DNA from: Rhizobium sp. AQ_MP
Lineage (GTDB): Bacteria > Pseudomonadota > Alphaproteobacteria > Rhizobiales > Rhizobiaceae
DNA: 64,000 nt
Assembly (NCBI RefSeq): GCF_014237835.1
Contig: NZ_JACJVI010000002.1
Location: 1 to 64,000, forward strand
Reading direction: 5' to 3'
Shown here: positions 33,811-43,513 of the stretch, one piece after another
How the letters are laid out: every line of letters starts with the position of its first letter
Position numbering within the stretch: the first letter of the stretch is position 1
Notes under the pieces: generated by a model
Databases searched by the model: none
Seen by the model: the letters and a program-made list of their open reading frames with translations, nothing else
Told to the model about the DNA's origin: nothing
Made by a program: the position numbers and the translations under genes

Positions 33811-34845
33811 ATGCACAAGAAAGACATAGGACTTGCTGTTCTGGTTCTGGTCGTCGCGGCGATCGTGACCGCCGTCAATCCGCGCTTCGTTTCCCCGATC
33901 AACCTCGCCAACACCGCCAATCTGATCGGCCTGTTCGGGCTGTTTTCGATTGCCGAGGCTTTCGTCATTGTAACGGCGGGAATCGAGCTTTCCATCGGTT
34001 CCGGGATCGCCCTGCTGGGTGTGATCTTCATCGATCTGATTGCCTCGCACGGCGTTCCGTGGCCGATCGCGCTCGCGATCGTCATGGTGCTGTCGGCGGT
34101 GATCGGATTGCTGCATGGCTGGCTGATCACACGTCTGAAGCTTCAGCCTTTTGTGGTCACGCTTTGCGGGCTGTTGATCTATCGAGGCATAGCGCGCTTC
34201 TACACCAGGGACGGAACTGCCGGTTTCACCTTCGGCACCGATCTCCCGACACTCGAATTCCTCTTTGCCGGTCGAACGGCTGGTGTTCCCCATTCGGTCG
34301 TCGCCTTCGGCGTATTTGCCGTCCTTGCCTGGTTCCTGCTTCATCGAACCGTCTTCGGTCGACATCTGCTGGCTGTTGGCAAGAATGAGGAGGCGGCGCG
34401 CTATTCGGGGATCAACACTCAACGTGTGATCGTGACAGCCTATGTGCTGTGCACCTTTCTGACGGGGGTCTCGGCAGTGTTCTTCGCGATGTATACGAAG
34501 TCCGTCCAGCCGTCTTCGCATGGGAATTTCTACGAGCTTTATGCGATTGCCGCCGCTGTCCTGGGCGGGTTTTCGTTGAGGGGCGGAGAGGGTTCGATCG
34601 TCGGGGTGGTGCTTGGGGTCGTCCTTCTGCAGATGCTGCAGAACCTCGTGAACCTGCTCGGCATTCCCTCGTCGCTCAACTTCGCGGTCATGGGGGCCGT
34701 CATCCTGATCGGTGTCATCGCCGATACGCAGTTCCATGCCTATCGGCAGAGGCGACATCAGTCCGCCACCCGTTCCGCGCTGGTCGAGGCGTCCCGCTTG
34801 CCCTCGCGAAACCCGCGACAGGCCGGGCCGGATTCCGTGACCTAG
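33811..34845 (+). CDS. Ribose-type sugar ABC importer permease, system B
   Basis: A 344-residue permease. Family blocks are LANTANLIGLFGLFSIAEAFVIVTAGIELSIGSG (by parts), QPFVVTLCGLLIYRGIARF, LLAVGKNEEAARYSGI and AAAVLGGFSLRGGEGSIVGVVLG. It completes system B with the preceding ATPase and binding protein 2. The last 30 residues are a hydrophilic, Arg-rich tail. Its stop codon is 29 bases from the convergent CitE-like gene. Confidence 0.92.
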   Translation: MHKKDIGLAVLVLVVAAIVTAVNPRFVSPINLANTANLIGLFGLFSIAEAFVIVTAGIELSIGSGIALLGVIFIDLIASHGVPWPIALAIVMVLSAVIGLLHGWLITRLKLQPFVVTLCGLLIYRGIARFYTRDGTAGFTFGTDLPTLEFLFAGRTAGVPHSVVAFGVFAVLAWFLLHRTVFGRHLLAVGKNEEAARYSGINTQRVIVTAYVLCTFLTGVSAVFFAMYTKSVQPSSHGNFYELYAIAAAVLGGFSLRGGEGSIVGVVLGVVLLQMLQNLVNLLGIPSSLNFAVMGAVILIGVIADTQFHAYRQRRHQSATRSALVEASRLPSRNPRQAGPDSVT

Positions 34846-34874
34846 ATCCGATTGTTGCCAGGACGACGGCGGTC

Positions 34875-35714
34875 TCAGGGGTTCTCGCCAGCAGCTTCAA
34901 GCAGGCGTCTTGCCTGCTTGAGATGCGGTGCGTCGAGCATCCGGCCGGCGAACGCGATCGTGCCCCTGCCCGGATTGGCGGCGAAAGCGTCGACGATCGC
35001 ACGAGCCTGCGCCATTTCCTGCAAGGTCGGCGTGAAGGCCTCGTTGATGATGGGAACCTGCGCGGGATGGATCGCCATCATGCCGTTGAAGCCGTCAAAG
35101 CGGGCACGCCGCGCATAGGCTGCGAGCCCGGCGGCATCGGCAAGCGCGGGGAAAACGGTCTCGATCGCCGCTACGCTGGCGGCGTGGGCGCCGAACAGGG
35201 TCAGCGAGCGGGCGAGTTCGTAAGGTGCGGTATAGTGGCCCGTCTCGTCGCGTGCACCGATCGCTCCAATCGCCGCCGGCAGATCTTCCGCGCCCCAGGT
35301 CAGACCAAGAAGATGGTGTCGCACGGATGCGTAGGAGCCTAGCTGGAAGATCGCGGCCGGGGTCTCGGTCGCAATCGGCAGGATGGGGATGTCGGCCGCT
35401 TTCGTACTCAGGGCTTCCACGCTTGAGGCCCCCTCCGCTTTCGGGAGCACCAGCCCCTCCGGCGGCGCGTCGAGGATCGCTGCGAGATCGTCGTCCAGAA
35501 GGCCGCTGTCGAGTGGGTTGACGCGGACGAGAAGCGGGATCCTGCCTCTGGCCTGACGGAGGAAGTTGGCCGTCGCCTGCCGGGCTTCGGGCTTGGCGTC
35601 CAGCGTCACGGAATCCTCAAGGTCGAGGATCAGGGCATCGGCGCCGTAGCTCAGCGCCTTTTCCATCCGATCGGGCCGGTCGCCCGGGACAAACAGCAGG
35701 GAGCGCAGCCTCAT
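34875..35714 (-). CDS. HpcH/HpaI aldolase / CitE-like CoA-ester lyase
   Basis: A 279-residue TIM-barrel lyase of the CitE/malyl-CoA lyase family. Motifs are RSLLFVPGDRPDRMEKAL, DALILDLEDSVTLDAKPEAR, VRVNPLDSG, GLVLPKAEGASSVEAL, WGAEDLPAAIGA and FDGFNGMMAIHPAQVPIINEAFTP (by parts), including the metal-binding acidic residues. Members cleave 3-hydroxyacyl-CoA esters such as malyl-, citramalyl- or citryl-CoA. It is the last gene of the branched-chain operon, overlapping the MaoC gene by four bases, in the place where HMG-CoA lyase would be expected for leucine breakdown. Confidence 0.88.
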   Translation of the reverse strand: MRLRSLLFVPGDRPDRMEKALSYGADALILDLEDSVTLDAKPEARQATANFLRQARGRIPLLVRVNPLDSGLLDDDLAAILDAPPEGLVLPKAEGASSVEALSTKAADIPILPIATETPAAIFQLGSYASVRHHLLGLTWGAEDLPAAIGAIGARDETGHYTAPYELARSLTLFGAHAASVAAIETVFPALADAAGLAAYARRARFDGFNGMMAIHPAQVPIINEAFTPTLQEMAQARAIVDAFAANPGRGTIAFAGRMLDAPHLKQARRLLEAAGENP

Positions 35715-36163
35715 TGCGGTCTCCGCGCGACAAGTGCGGAGCGCAGGCAGTGGCAGACCAGTTCGTTGCGCTGGTTGAAGAGTTCATGCCTGAACGTGAC
35801 GATGCCGGCGGTCGGGCGCGATCTGCTTTCCCGCAAGTTTTCAATTTCTGTTTCGGCCCGCATCGTATCGCCAATGAACACAGGTTTTGGCATGGCGAGC
35901 TTGTCATAACCCAGATTGGCGACCAGCGTGCCGAGCGTGGTATCGCCGACCGACAGGCCGACCATCAGCGAAAAGGTGAAGGTGCCGTTCACGAGGATCT
36001 GGCCGAATTCGCTTGCCTTGGCCGCTTCGACGTCAAGATGCAGGGGCTGCGGATTGTGGGTCATCAGCGTGAACATCAGATTGTCCGTCTCGGTCACCGT
36101 ACGCCGGAGCTGGTGGACGATCCTGTCGCCTATCGTCCAATCGTCGAAATAGCGTCCGGCCAT
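35711..36163 (-). CDS. MaoC-family (R)-specific enoyl-CoA hydratase
   Basis: A 150-residue hot-dog-fold protein. Motifs are YFDDWTIGDRIVHQLRRTVTE, THNPQPLHLDVEAAK with the catalytic Asp/His-type hydratase pattern, and GTFTFSLMVGLSV. A TTG one codon upstream is an alternative start. It overlaps the carboxylase alpha gene by one base and the CitE-like gene by four. It would hydrate an enoyl-CoA, here most simply 3-methylglutaconyl-CoA; it is the only hydratase in the whole branched-chain supercluster, so it may also serve other branches. Confidence 0.85.
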   Translation of the reverse strand: MAGRYFDDWTIGDRIVHQLRRTVTETDNLMFTLMTHNPQPLHLDVEAAKASEFGQILVNGTFTFSLMVGLSVGDTTLGTLVANLGYDKLAMPKPVFIGDTMRAETEIENLRESRSRPTAGIVTFRHELFNQRNELVCHCLRSALVARRPQ

Positions 36164-38019
36164 CAACCTTCTCCCTCGATCCTGACCAGCAGGCTGCCCT
36201 CTACCACCTGACTGCCATGGCTCGCCCTCAGCTCCGCCACCTTGCCATCGAAGGGGGCGTGGAGCACCTGCTCCATTTTCATGGCTTCGATGACGATCAG
36301 CGGCTGGCCGCGCTTGACCACGTCTCCCTTGGCAACGGATACGGCGATGATGATGCCGGGCATCGGCGCGATAATGGCGCCGTCGACTGAGCCGGATCCA
36401 TGCGCACTATGCCCGGCACGCGGTGCCCCGAACGCCCAGGCCTCGCCTTCATGGAAAAGAACCCCGTTTTCCATTCGGACCGTCGTTCGAGCGCCATTCA
36501 TCTGAACCAGATAGGGCCTCTTTCCAACATCGACGGCCACCTGCCGGTCGATTTCGGCATTGAGGCGAAATCCCGTCAGCATGGTCCAGACATCCTGCGA
36601 TTGCTTCGGCAACAGGGCCGTGGCCGCGGCCTGCAATACCACTTCAGGCGGTTGGTCCGGAGGCACGAGGTCTTCGGCATGACGCTCGATGAAGCCTGTA
36701 TCGACGCTACCTGACAGGAAGTCCGGATGGCGGAGCGTGCGGACGAGGAAACCGGTGTTGCTATGCACAGGCCAGATCTCGACTTTTTTCAAGCCGTCGG
36801 AAAGCTTGCGGATCGCCTCTTGCCGGCTGGTGCCGTGGCCGATGAGTTTGGCCAGCATCGGGTCGTAATGCGCGGTGACCTCGTCGCCCTGTTCGACGCC
36901 ACTGTCGATCCGCAGTGTCTCCGGCAGTCGCAGATGGTCGAGCCGACCGATCGACGGCAGGAAACCGGTTGCAGGATTTTCCGCATAGAGCCGGGCTTCC
37001 ATGGCCCAGCCGGTGATGGAAAGCTGGTCCTGATTCAATGGCAGAGGCTCGCCTGACGCGATGCGCAATTGCCATTCGACCAGATCCTGTCCTGTTATCG
37101 CCTCGGTCACGGGATGCTCGACCTGGAGACGCGTGTTCATTTCCATGAACCAGATGCGGTCAGCGCGCAGGCCCTCGGAGGCATCGGCGATGAACTCGAT
37201 CGTACCTGCGCCGACATAATCGACCGCGCGGGCTGCCGTGACGGCCGCCTGGCAGACCGCATCCCGCGTCACGGCATCCATGCCGGGCGCCGGTGCTTCC
37301 TCGATCACCTTCTGGTGGCGGCGTTGCAGCGAGCAGTCGCGTTCGAAGAGATGCACGACATTGCCTTTGGTGTCGCCAAAAACCTGCACCTCGATATGAC
37401 GCGGCGAGAGGATGTATTTCTCGATCAGCACGCGGTCATCGCCGAAGGATGACGCCGCCTCGCGACGGCAACTTGCGAGGGCGGTGGGGAAATCCTCTGA
37501 GCGCTCGACGCGGCGCATGCCCTTGCCGCCGCCACCGGCCACCGCCTTGATCAGCACCGGATAGCCGATGGCATCGGCCTCGCGTTGCAGTCGTTCCGGG
37601 CTCTGGTCTTCCCCGATGTAACCGGGTGTGACCGGCACGCCGGCTGCGATCATCCGTTGTTTGGCGGCATCTTTCAGGCCCATGGCCCTGATGGCAGCGG
37701 GCGGCGCCCCGACCCAGACGATACCCTCGGCCATCACGGCTTCGGCAAAATCGGCATTTTCCGACAGGAAGCCATAACCCGGATGGATGGCGCTTGCTTC
37801 GCTCCTTTTCGCTGCTTCCAGGATCCGGTCCTGACGCAGGTAGCTGTCGCGTGCCGGCGCCGGACCGATCGGCATAGCCTCATCGGCCTCGCGCACGAAG
37901 GCCATCTCAGCATCCACATCCGAATGGACCGCGATCGTTCGGATGCCAAGCCGCCTTGCCGTGCGAATGATGCGCCGGGCGATTTCACCACGATTGGCGA
38001 TCAAGAGGCTTTCGATCAT
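36163..38019 (-). CDS. mccA: Methylcrotonyl-CoA carboxylase alpha (biotin carboxylase + biotin carrier)
   Basis: A 618-residue biotin-dependent carboxylase subunit. The N-terminal biotin carboxylase has LLIANRGEIARRIIRTARRLG, GYGFLSENADFAEA, AVAGGGGKGMRRV and FMEMNTRLQVEHPVTE. After a linker domain the C-terminal biotinyl domain contains EAMKMEQVL, whose Lys carries biotin. It works with the beta subunit (next gene upstream) to carboxylate 3-methylcrotonyl-CoA to 3-methylglutaconyl-CoA in leucine breakdown. The assignment to methylcrotonyl- rather than propionyl- or geranyl-CoA rests mainly on its pairing with isovaleryl-CoA dehydrogenase. Confidence 0.9.
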   Translation of the reverse strand: MIESLLIANRGEIARRIIRTARRLGIRTIAVHSDVDAEMAFVREADEAMPIGPAPARDSYLRQDRILEAAKRSEASAIHPGYGFLSENADFAEAVMAEGIVWVGAPPAAIRAMGLKDAAKQRMIAAGVPVTPGYIGEDQSPERLQREADAIGYPVLIKAVAGGGGKGMRRVERSEDFPTALASCRREAASSFGDDRVLIEKYILSPRHIEVQVFGDTKGNVVHLFERDCSLQRRHQKVIEEAPAPGMDAVTRDAVCQAAVTAARAVDYVGAGTIEFIADASEGLRADRIWFMEMNTRLQVEHPVTEAITGQDLVEWQLRIASGEPLPLNQDQLSITGWAMEARLYAENPATGFLPSIGRLDHLRLPETLRIDSGVEQGDEVTAHYDPMLAKLIGHGTSRQEAIRKLSDGLKKVEIWPVHSNTGFLVRTLRHPDFLSGSVDTGFIERHAEDLVPPDQPPEVVLQAAATALLPKQSQDVWTMLTGFRLNAEIDRQVAVDVGKRPYLVQMNGARTTVRMENGVLFHEGEAWAFGAPRAGHSAHGSGSVDGAIIAPMPGIIIAVSVAKGDVVKRGQPLIVIEAMKMEQVLHAPFDGKVAELRASHGSQVVEGSLLVRIEGEG

Positions 38020-38026
38020 CTTTGCC

Positions 38027-39622
38027 TCACATCCGGAAAATGCCGAACTGCGCCCGTTCGGGGATCGGCGCGTTCAGCGTTGCGGAAAAGGCGAGGCCCA
38101 GTACGTCACGGGTCTGGGCGGGGTCGATGATGCCATCATCCCATATCCGGGCCGTCGCATAATAGGGATTGCCTTCGTCCTCGTATTTCTGGCGGATCGG
38201 CGCCTTGAACGCCTCGGCCTCCTCAGCGGTCCAGCTTTCGGCGTCGCGATGCACGGTCGCTAGCACCGAAGCGGCCTGTTCGCCCCCCATGACCGAAATG
38301 CGCGCATTCGGCCAGGTGAACAGAAAGCGCGGCTGGAAGGCGCGACCGCACATGCCGTAATTGCCGGCCCCGAAACTGCCGCCGATCAGCACGGTGATTT
38401 TCGGCACCTGTGCGCCCGCGACTGCGGTCACCAGCTTTGCACCGTGTTTGGCGATGCCTTCCGCCTCGTATTTCCCGCCGACCATGAAGCCGGAAATGTT
38501 TTGCAGGAAAAGCAGAGGGATCTGCCTCTGGCAGGCGAGTTCAATGAAATGGGCGCCCTTCAGGGCACTTTCGGAAAACAGGACGCCATTGTTGGCGAGG
38601 ATGGCAATCGGAATGCCCCAGAGATGCGCGAAGCCGCAGACAAGGCTCGCTCCGTAAAGCGGCTTGAACTCCTGCAGTTCGGAACCATCGACGAGACGGG
38701 CGATCACCTCGCGCACGTCATAGGGTGTGCGCAGGTCCTGCGGGACCACGCCGTAGATCTCGTCGGCGCCGAACAGGGGCGGGCGCGGCTTGGTAAGCTC
38801 GATGTCCACCGTCTTCGGCCGGTTCAGCGTCGCAACGATGTCGCGCACGATCAGTAGGGCGTGTTCGTCGTTCTCGGCGACATGGTCGACAAGGCCGGAC
38901 TTGCGGCCATGTACATCAGCCCCGCCCAACTCCTCTGCCGAGATCACCTCGCCTGTTGCGGCTTTGACCAGGGGTGGGCCGGCGAGAAAGATGGTGCCCT
39001 GGTTGCGGACGATTACCGTTTCGTCGGACATAGCAGGCACATAGGCGCCGCCCGCCGTGCAGCTTCCCATGACGCAGGCGATCTGCGGAATGCCTCCGGC
39101 AGACATCTGCGCCTGATTGAAGAAGATCCGGCCGAAATGATCGCGGTCGGGGAAGACATCGGCCTGATGCGGCAGGTTGGCGCCGCCGGAATCCACCAGA
39201 TAGATGCAGGGCAGGCGGTTTTCCCAAGCAATCTCCTGTGCTCTCAGATGCTTCTTGACCGTCATCGGGAAATAAGCGCCGCCCTTCACCGTCGGATCAT
39301 GGGCGATGATCATGCATTCGCGACCGGAGACCCGCCCGATGCCGGCAATCATGCCCGCGCCCGGGGCCTCGTCGTCGTACATGCCACCTGCGGCCAGTTG
39401 CCCGATCTCGAGGAAGGGAGAGCCGGCGTCTATAAGGCGCAGGACGCGATCCCGGGGCAGAAGCTTGCCGCGCGCGACATGCCGTTGGCGATGGCTTTCC
39501 GCCCCGCCAAGCGCTGCGGTTGCCACCTTGGACCGCAGTTCCTCGGCCAGGGCGCGGTTGCGCTTCGTATTGGCCTTAAAGCTTTCGCTGTCGCGGTCGA
39601 GCAGGGTCGAGAGTATCGGCAT
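38027..39622 (-). CDS. mccB: Methylcrotonyl-CoA carboxylase beta (carboxyltransferase)
   Basis: A 531-residue carboxyltransferase, starting at [15 protein letters not shown]. It has the two crotonase-like halves of the family: [63 protein letters not shown] (by parts), then [17 protein letters not shown] and [19 protein letters not shown], the usual methylcrotonyl-CoA carboxylase beta signatures. It sits directly after isovaleryl-CoA dehydrogenase (one-base overlap), matching the liuA-liuB order, and seven bases before the alpha-subunit gene. Confidence 0.93.
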   Translation of the reverse strand: MPILSTLLDRDSESFKANTKRNRALAEELRSKVATAALGGAESHRQRHVARGKLLPRDRVLRLIDAGSPFLEIGQLAAGGMYDDEAPGAGMIAGIGRVSGRECMIIAHDPTVKGGAYFPMTVKKHLRAQEIAWENRLPCIYLVDSGGANLPHQADVFPDRDHFGRIFFNQAQMSAGGIPQIACVMGSCTAGGAYVPAMSDETVIVRNQGTIFLAGPPLVKAATGEVISAEELGGADVHGRKSGLVDHVAENDEHALLIVRDIVATLNRPKTVDIELTKPRPPLFGADEIYGVVPQDLRTPYDVREVIARLVDGSELQEFKPLYGASLVCGFAHLWGIPIAILANNGVLFSESALKGAHFIELACQRQIPLLFLQNISGFMVGGKYEAEGIAKHGAKLVTAVAGAQVPKITVLIGGSFGAGNYGMCGRAFQPRFLFTWPNARISVMGGEQAASVLATVHRDAESWTAEEAEAFKAPIRQKYEDEGNPYYATARIWDDGIIDPAQTRDVLGLAFSATLNAPIPERAQFGIFRM

Positions 39623-40785
39623 CAGCTTGTCTCTCCCGCGCCGATGACCTCCCGGCCGATCAACATCCGGCGCACCTCGTTGGTGCCCGCGCCGATATCG
39701 AGGAGCTTTGCATCGCGCCAATAGCGTTCGACGGGCCAGTCTTTGGTGTAGCCTGCGCCGCCGAGAGCCTGGATGGCCTGTTCGGCAACTTTAACAGCGT
39801 TCTCGGAGGCATAGAGGATGGCACCGGCGGCGTCCTGACGCGTTGTCCTGCCGGCATCGCAGGCTCGCGCCACGGCATAGACATAGGCGCGGGCGGAGTT
39901 CAGCGCCACGACCATGTCGGCGATCTTGGCCTGCATGAGCTGGAAGCTTCCGATCGGTCGGCCGAACTGCCGACGCTCCCTGACATAGGGCAGGACGACG
40001 TCGAGGCAGGCCTGCATGATGCCGAGCTGGATGCCGGAAAGCACGACCCGCTCATAGTCGAGGCCGGACATCAGGACCTTCGCCCCGCCGTTCAGCGGAC
40101 CCATGACGTTTTCGCGCGGGACAAAGCAGTCCTGGAAGACAAGTTCGGCCGTTGGCGAGCCGCGCATGCCGAGTTTGTCGATCTTCTGGCCGATCAAGAA
40201 GCCGGGGAAATCCTTTTCGATGAGAAAGGCCGTGATGCCCTTCGATCCGGCTTCCGGCTCCGTCTTCGCATAGACCACGAGCGTCTGGGAATAGGGCGCA
40301 TTGGTGATCCAGAATTTGGTGCCGTTCAGGCGAAAACCGCCCTCGACCCTGTCGGCGCGCAGCCGCATGGAGACGACGTCGGATCCGGCGCCGGCTTCGG
40401 ACATGGCAAGGCTGCCGACATGGTCTCCGGAAATCAGTCCGGGCAGATATTTCGCCTTCTGCTCATCCGAACCCCAGCGCGCGATCTGGTTGATGCAGAG
40501 ATTGGAGTGGGCGCCGTAGGACAGGCCGACCGAAGCCGAAGCGCGACTGATTTCCTCGCAGGCAACGACATGGTCGAGATAGCCAAGACCCAGACCGCCG
40601 TCCGTTTCCGCAACCGTCATGCCATGCAGGCCGAGAGCGCCCATGGCCGGCCAGAGTTCACGCGGAAAGCGATCCTGCGCGTCGATTTCGGCGGCGATCG
40701 GCGCGATGCGTTCGCGCGCGAAACGCGCTGTCGTCTCGCGGATCGCCTCCGCCATTTCGCCAAGCCCGAAGTCCATCTCAGTCAT
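39622..40785 (-). CDS. ivd: Isovaleryl-CoA dehydrogenase
   Basis: A 387-residue FAD enzyme. I start at MTEMDFGLG because GAGGA lies upstream at good spacing. It has [16 protein letters not shown] and [11 protein letters not shown] typical of acyl-CoA dehydrogenases. The catalytic Glu appears in the central block [12 protein letters not shown], while the usual late IYEGTS position reads DIGAGTNEV without that Glu; this displacement is the mark of isovaleryl-CoA dehydrogenases. It oxidises isovaleryl-CoA to 3-methylcrotonyl-CoA and passes electrons to ETF. It lies 46 bases after the lpd gene in the same operon. Confidence 0.93.
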   Translation of the reverse strand: MTEMDFGLGEMAEAIRETTARFARERIAPIAAEIDAQDRFPRELWPAMGALGLHGMTVAETDGGLGLGYLDHVVACEEISRASASVGLSYGAHSNLCINQIARWGSDEQKAKYLPGLISGDHVGSLAMSEAGAGSDVVSMRLRADRVEGGFRLNGTKFWITNAPYSQTLVVYAKTEPEAGSKGITAFLIEKDFPGFLIGQKIDKLGMRGSPTAELVFQDCFVPRENVMGPLNGGAKVLMSGLDYERVVLSGIQLGIMQACLDVVLPYVRERRQFGRPIGSFQLMQAKIADMVVALNSARAYVYAVARACDAGRTTRQDAAGAILYASENAVKVAEQAIQALGGAGYTKDWPVERYWRDAKLLDIGAGTNEVRRMLIGREVIGAGETS

Positions 40786-40831
40786 GTGGCTTCCTCTAGG
40801 ATATGCTGTCATGCGGTCCGGCCTAAGTCGG

Positions 40832-42226
40832 TCAGATATGCAGCGCGTGTCCCAAGGCCCTCAGAGAGGCTTCCTGCAGGGCTTCGCCTCGCGTCGGGTG
40901 TGCATGGATTATCGCGGCGATGTCCTCCAGCCGCGCCCCCATTTCGATGGCCATGGCAAAGGTCGAGGCAAGTTCGGAGACGCCCGCTCCAACCGCCTGA
41001 AGCCCCAGCACGACATGGGTATCGGACCGGGCGACGACGCGCACAAAACCATCTTCATCCTCCACCGTCATCGCCCGTCCGTTTGCGGTAAAGGGGAACT
41101 GGCCGATCTTCACATCGAAGCCTTGTCTGCGGGCTTCTTCCGGCAAGAGGCCGGCGCTGACGATTTCAGGATCGGTGAAGCAGATGGCCGGAATGCAGCG
41201 CTTGTCCCAGGCGCGCTTGCGGCCGGCGACGATCTCCGCGACCATTTCGCCCTGCGCCATGGCGCGATGGGCGAGCATGGGCTCGCCGGTCACGTCGCCG
41301 ATCGCGTAAACGCCGCGCATGGATGTGTGGCAGCGGTCATCGACCTGCAGGAACGAGCCGATCCGGTCGAGATCGAGTTCTTCGAGACCCGAACCCGTGG
41401 TGCGCGGCCGTCGCCCGACAGCGACCAGAATGCGATCGGCCGGCAGCTCGCGCCGTCCCCCTGCGGTCTCGACGATCAGCGCCTCGCCCGTGTCGGAAAG
41501 CCCCACGGCTCGCGCATTCGTCAGCACCTTGATGCCGCGTTCGCTCAACCTGCGCAGAACCGGTTTGACCAGATCGGCATCGTAGAGTGGCAGGATCTGC
41601 GATGTCGCCTCAACCACGGTGACCTCGGACCCCATCCGGGCGAAGGCCGTTCCAAGTTCGAGCCCGATATAGCCGCCGCCGACGACAACGAGCCGTTTGG
41701 GCAGTTCGGTCAGCGACAAGGCTTCGGTGGAGGAAATCACGCGCCCGCCAAACGGCAGGGCTGCAAGCTCGACGGAATCAGAACCGGTCGCAATCACCAC
41801 GGTTTCGGCGCGGATGACCTGCTGGCCGGTTTCCGTGGACACTTCCACGGTCTTGCCGTCCCGAAAACGGGCGCGGCCATGAACGATCTTAACCCGTGCT
41901 TTCTGCAGGAGGCTGGAGACACCACCGGTCAGTCTGCCGACAATCGCGTCTTTCCAGGCCATGGTTTTGGACAGATCGATCGAAGGTGCCTCGACGCGAA
42001 TGCCAAGGGCGTTCTCGCCGAGGGAGAGGGCGCGGGTCTTGTCGAAGGTCTCCGCCGCATGGATGAGCGCCTTCGAAGGAATGCAGCCGACCGTCAGGCA
42101 GGTGCCACCGGGGCGGCCTTCCTCGACAATGACGGTGTCAATCCCAAGCTGTCCTGCCTTGATGGCGCAGACATAGCCCCCGGGGCCGGCACCGATGATG
42201 AGAAGCTTGCAGGAAATCTCTTTCAT
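40832..42226 (-). CDS. lpd: Dihydrolipoyl dehydrogenase (E3 of branched-chain 2-oxoacid dehydrogenase)
   Basis: A 464-residue flavoprotein. It shows the FAD loop LLIIGAGPGGYVCAIKAGQLG, the redox disulfide GGTCLTVGCIPSKAL, the NAD loop VVGGGYIGLELGTAF, YAIGDVTGEPMLAHRA and the C-terminal AIIHAHPTRGEAL with the active-site His-Pro. It reoxidises the lipoyl group of the E2 subunit encoded three bases upstream. A dedicated lpd in a bkd operon is common. Confidence 0.96.
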   Translation of the reverse strand: MKEISCKLLIIGAGPGGYVCAIKAGQLGIDTVIVEEGRPGGTCLTVGCIPSKALIHAAETFDKTRALSLGENALGIRVEAPSIDLSKTMAWKDAIVGRLTGGVSSLLQKARVKIVHGRARFRDGKTVEVSTETGQQVIRAETVVIATGSDSVELAALPFGGRVISSTEALSLTELPKRLVVVGGGYIGLELGTAFARMGSEVTVVEATSQILPLYDADLVKPVLRRLSERGIKVLTNARAVGLSDTGEALIVETAGGRRELPADRILVAVGRRPRTTGSGLEELDLDRIGSFLQVDDRCHTSMRGVYAIGDVTGEPMLAHRAMAQGEMVAEIVAGRKRAWDKRCIPAICFTDPEIVSAGLLPEEARRQGFDVKIGQFPFTANGRAMTVEDEDGFVRVVARSDTHVVLGLQAVGAGVSELASTFAMAIEMGARLEDIAAIIHAHPTRGEALQEASLRALGHALHI

Positions 42227-42229
42227 GGC

Positions 42230-43510
42230 TCAGCCTTCGATAAAGATCAGCGCCGGGGTCTCCATCAGCACCCGCAGGCGCTGGACGAAGGTCGCCGCAT
42301 TCCAGCCATCGACGATGCGGTGATCGAAGCTGGAAGACAGGTTCATCATCTTGCGCGGCACAAACTGCGTGCCGTCCCAGATCGGTCGTATGGCGATCTT
42401 GTTGACGCCGACGATCGCGACTTCCGGATGGTTGATGACCGGGGTCGAGACGATGCCGCCCAGCGCTCCAAGCGAGGTGATGGTGATGGTCGAGCCGGTC
42501 AGCTCGTCCCGCGTCGCCGTGCCGGCGCGGGTGGCTTCGGCAAGCCGGTTCATCTCGCTCGCGCAATCCCATATGCCGCGCGCCTCGGCATGTTTGACCA
42601 CCGGCACGGCAAGACCGGCGGCGGTCTGGGTGGCGATGCCGATATGTACCGCGCCGAAACGGGTGAGCACGCCGGCGTCGTCGTCGAAGGTCGCGTTGAC
42701 ATCAGGTTGCTCGACGACCGCCTTGACCATGGCGCGCATCAGGAAGGGCAGGATCGTGAGCTTGGGCTGGTCGGGTCGACGTTCGCCATTCATCTTGGCG
42801 CGCAGTTCTTCAAGCGCCGTGACGTCCACTTCTTCCACATAGGTGATGTGGGGAATGCGCGAGGTGGAGACGACCATCTTCTCGGCGATCCGGCGCCGAA
42901 GACCGGTCAGCTTGATCTCCTCGCGCGCGGTCTTCTTGGCGAAGCCGGAGACCGCTGGTGCTGGATCGGCACCGCGAGCGAGAAACTGTTCGACGTCTTC
43001 GCGCAATATGCGTCCCGCCGGGCCGGTGCCGCGCAAGAGGCGCAGGTCGATGCCGTTCTCGCGCGCCAGCAGGCGCACCGAGGGGGCGGCGAGCGGCTTG
43101 TCGAATTCCGGAGGGGGTTGCCGGGCGGGGGCAGGAGCAGCTGCAGCGGCGGATGCTGAGGGCGAGGCTGACACGGGCTGAGGGCGCGGAGCGTCGTTGT
43201 TTGCAGGTGGCTTGGGCTGAGGCTGCGACGTGCTCGGAGAATCCGAGGTTGCCGGCTCGTCGCCCGTGGCATCCGTTGAAATCCGTATGAGGGGTGCCTT
43301 GACCGCGATCGTGTCACCCACTTCGCCGCCAAGCCATAGGACGGTGCCACTGACGGGCGTGGGGATTTCCACGGTCGCCTTGTCGGTCATGACAGCGGCC
43401 ACCATCATGTCCTCGCGCACATGATCGCCGATCTTGACCATCCATTCGACGAGCTCGGCCTCTGCCACGCCTTCGCCGACATCGGGCATCTTGATCGTGA
43501 ATTCGCCCAT
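42230..43510 (-). CDS. bkdB: Branched-chain 2-oxoacid dehydrogenase E2 (dihydrolipoyl acyltransferase)
   Basis: A 426-residue core subunit. One N-terminal lipoyl domain (1-80) has Lys44 in MTDKATVEIPTPVSG. A Pro/Ala/Ser-rich linker follows (about 85-140), then a peripheral-subunit-binding domain (PSVRLLARENGIDLRLL; GRILREDVEQFL) and the catalytic domain (about 195-426) ending in SSFDHRIVDGWNAATFV, with the His and Asp of the active site. It transfers the acyl group from lipoamide to CoA to give isovaleryl-, isobutyryl- or 2-methylbutyryl-CoA. Confidence 0.95.
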   Translation of the reverse strand: MGEFTIKMPDVGEGVAEAELVEWMVKIGDHVREDMMVAAVMTDKATVEIPTPVSGTVLWLGGEVGDTIAVKAPLIRISTDATGDEPATSDSPSTSQPQPKPPANNDAPRPQPVSASPSASAAAAAPAPARQPPPEFDKPLAAPSVRLLARENGIDLRLLRGTGPAGRILREDVEQFLARGADPAPAVSGFAKKTAREEIKLTGLRRRIAEKMVVSTSRIPHITYVEEVDVTALEELRAKMNGERRPDQPKLTILPFLMRAMVKAVVEQPDVNATFDDDAGVLTRFGAVHIGIATQTAAGLAVPVVKHAEARGIWDCASEMNRLAEATRAGTATRDELTGSTITITSLGALGGIVSTPVINHPEVAIVGVNKIAIRPIWDGTQFVPRKMMNLSSSFDHRIVDGWNAATFVQRLRVLMETPALIFIEG

Positions 43511-43513
43511 GGC

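Noticed and set aside
40619..43159. 846-codon plus-strand open frame
   Set aside because: Antisense to lpd and E2 of the branched-chain dehydrogenase, both unmistakable. The plus-strand product is low-complexity and unlike any family I know.
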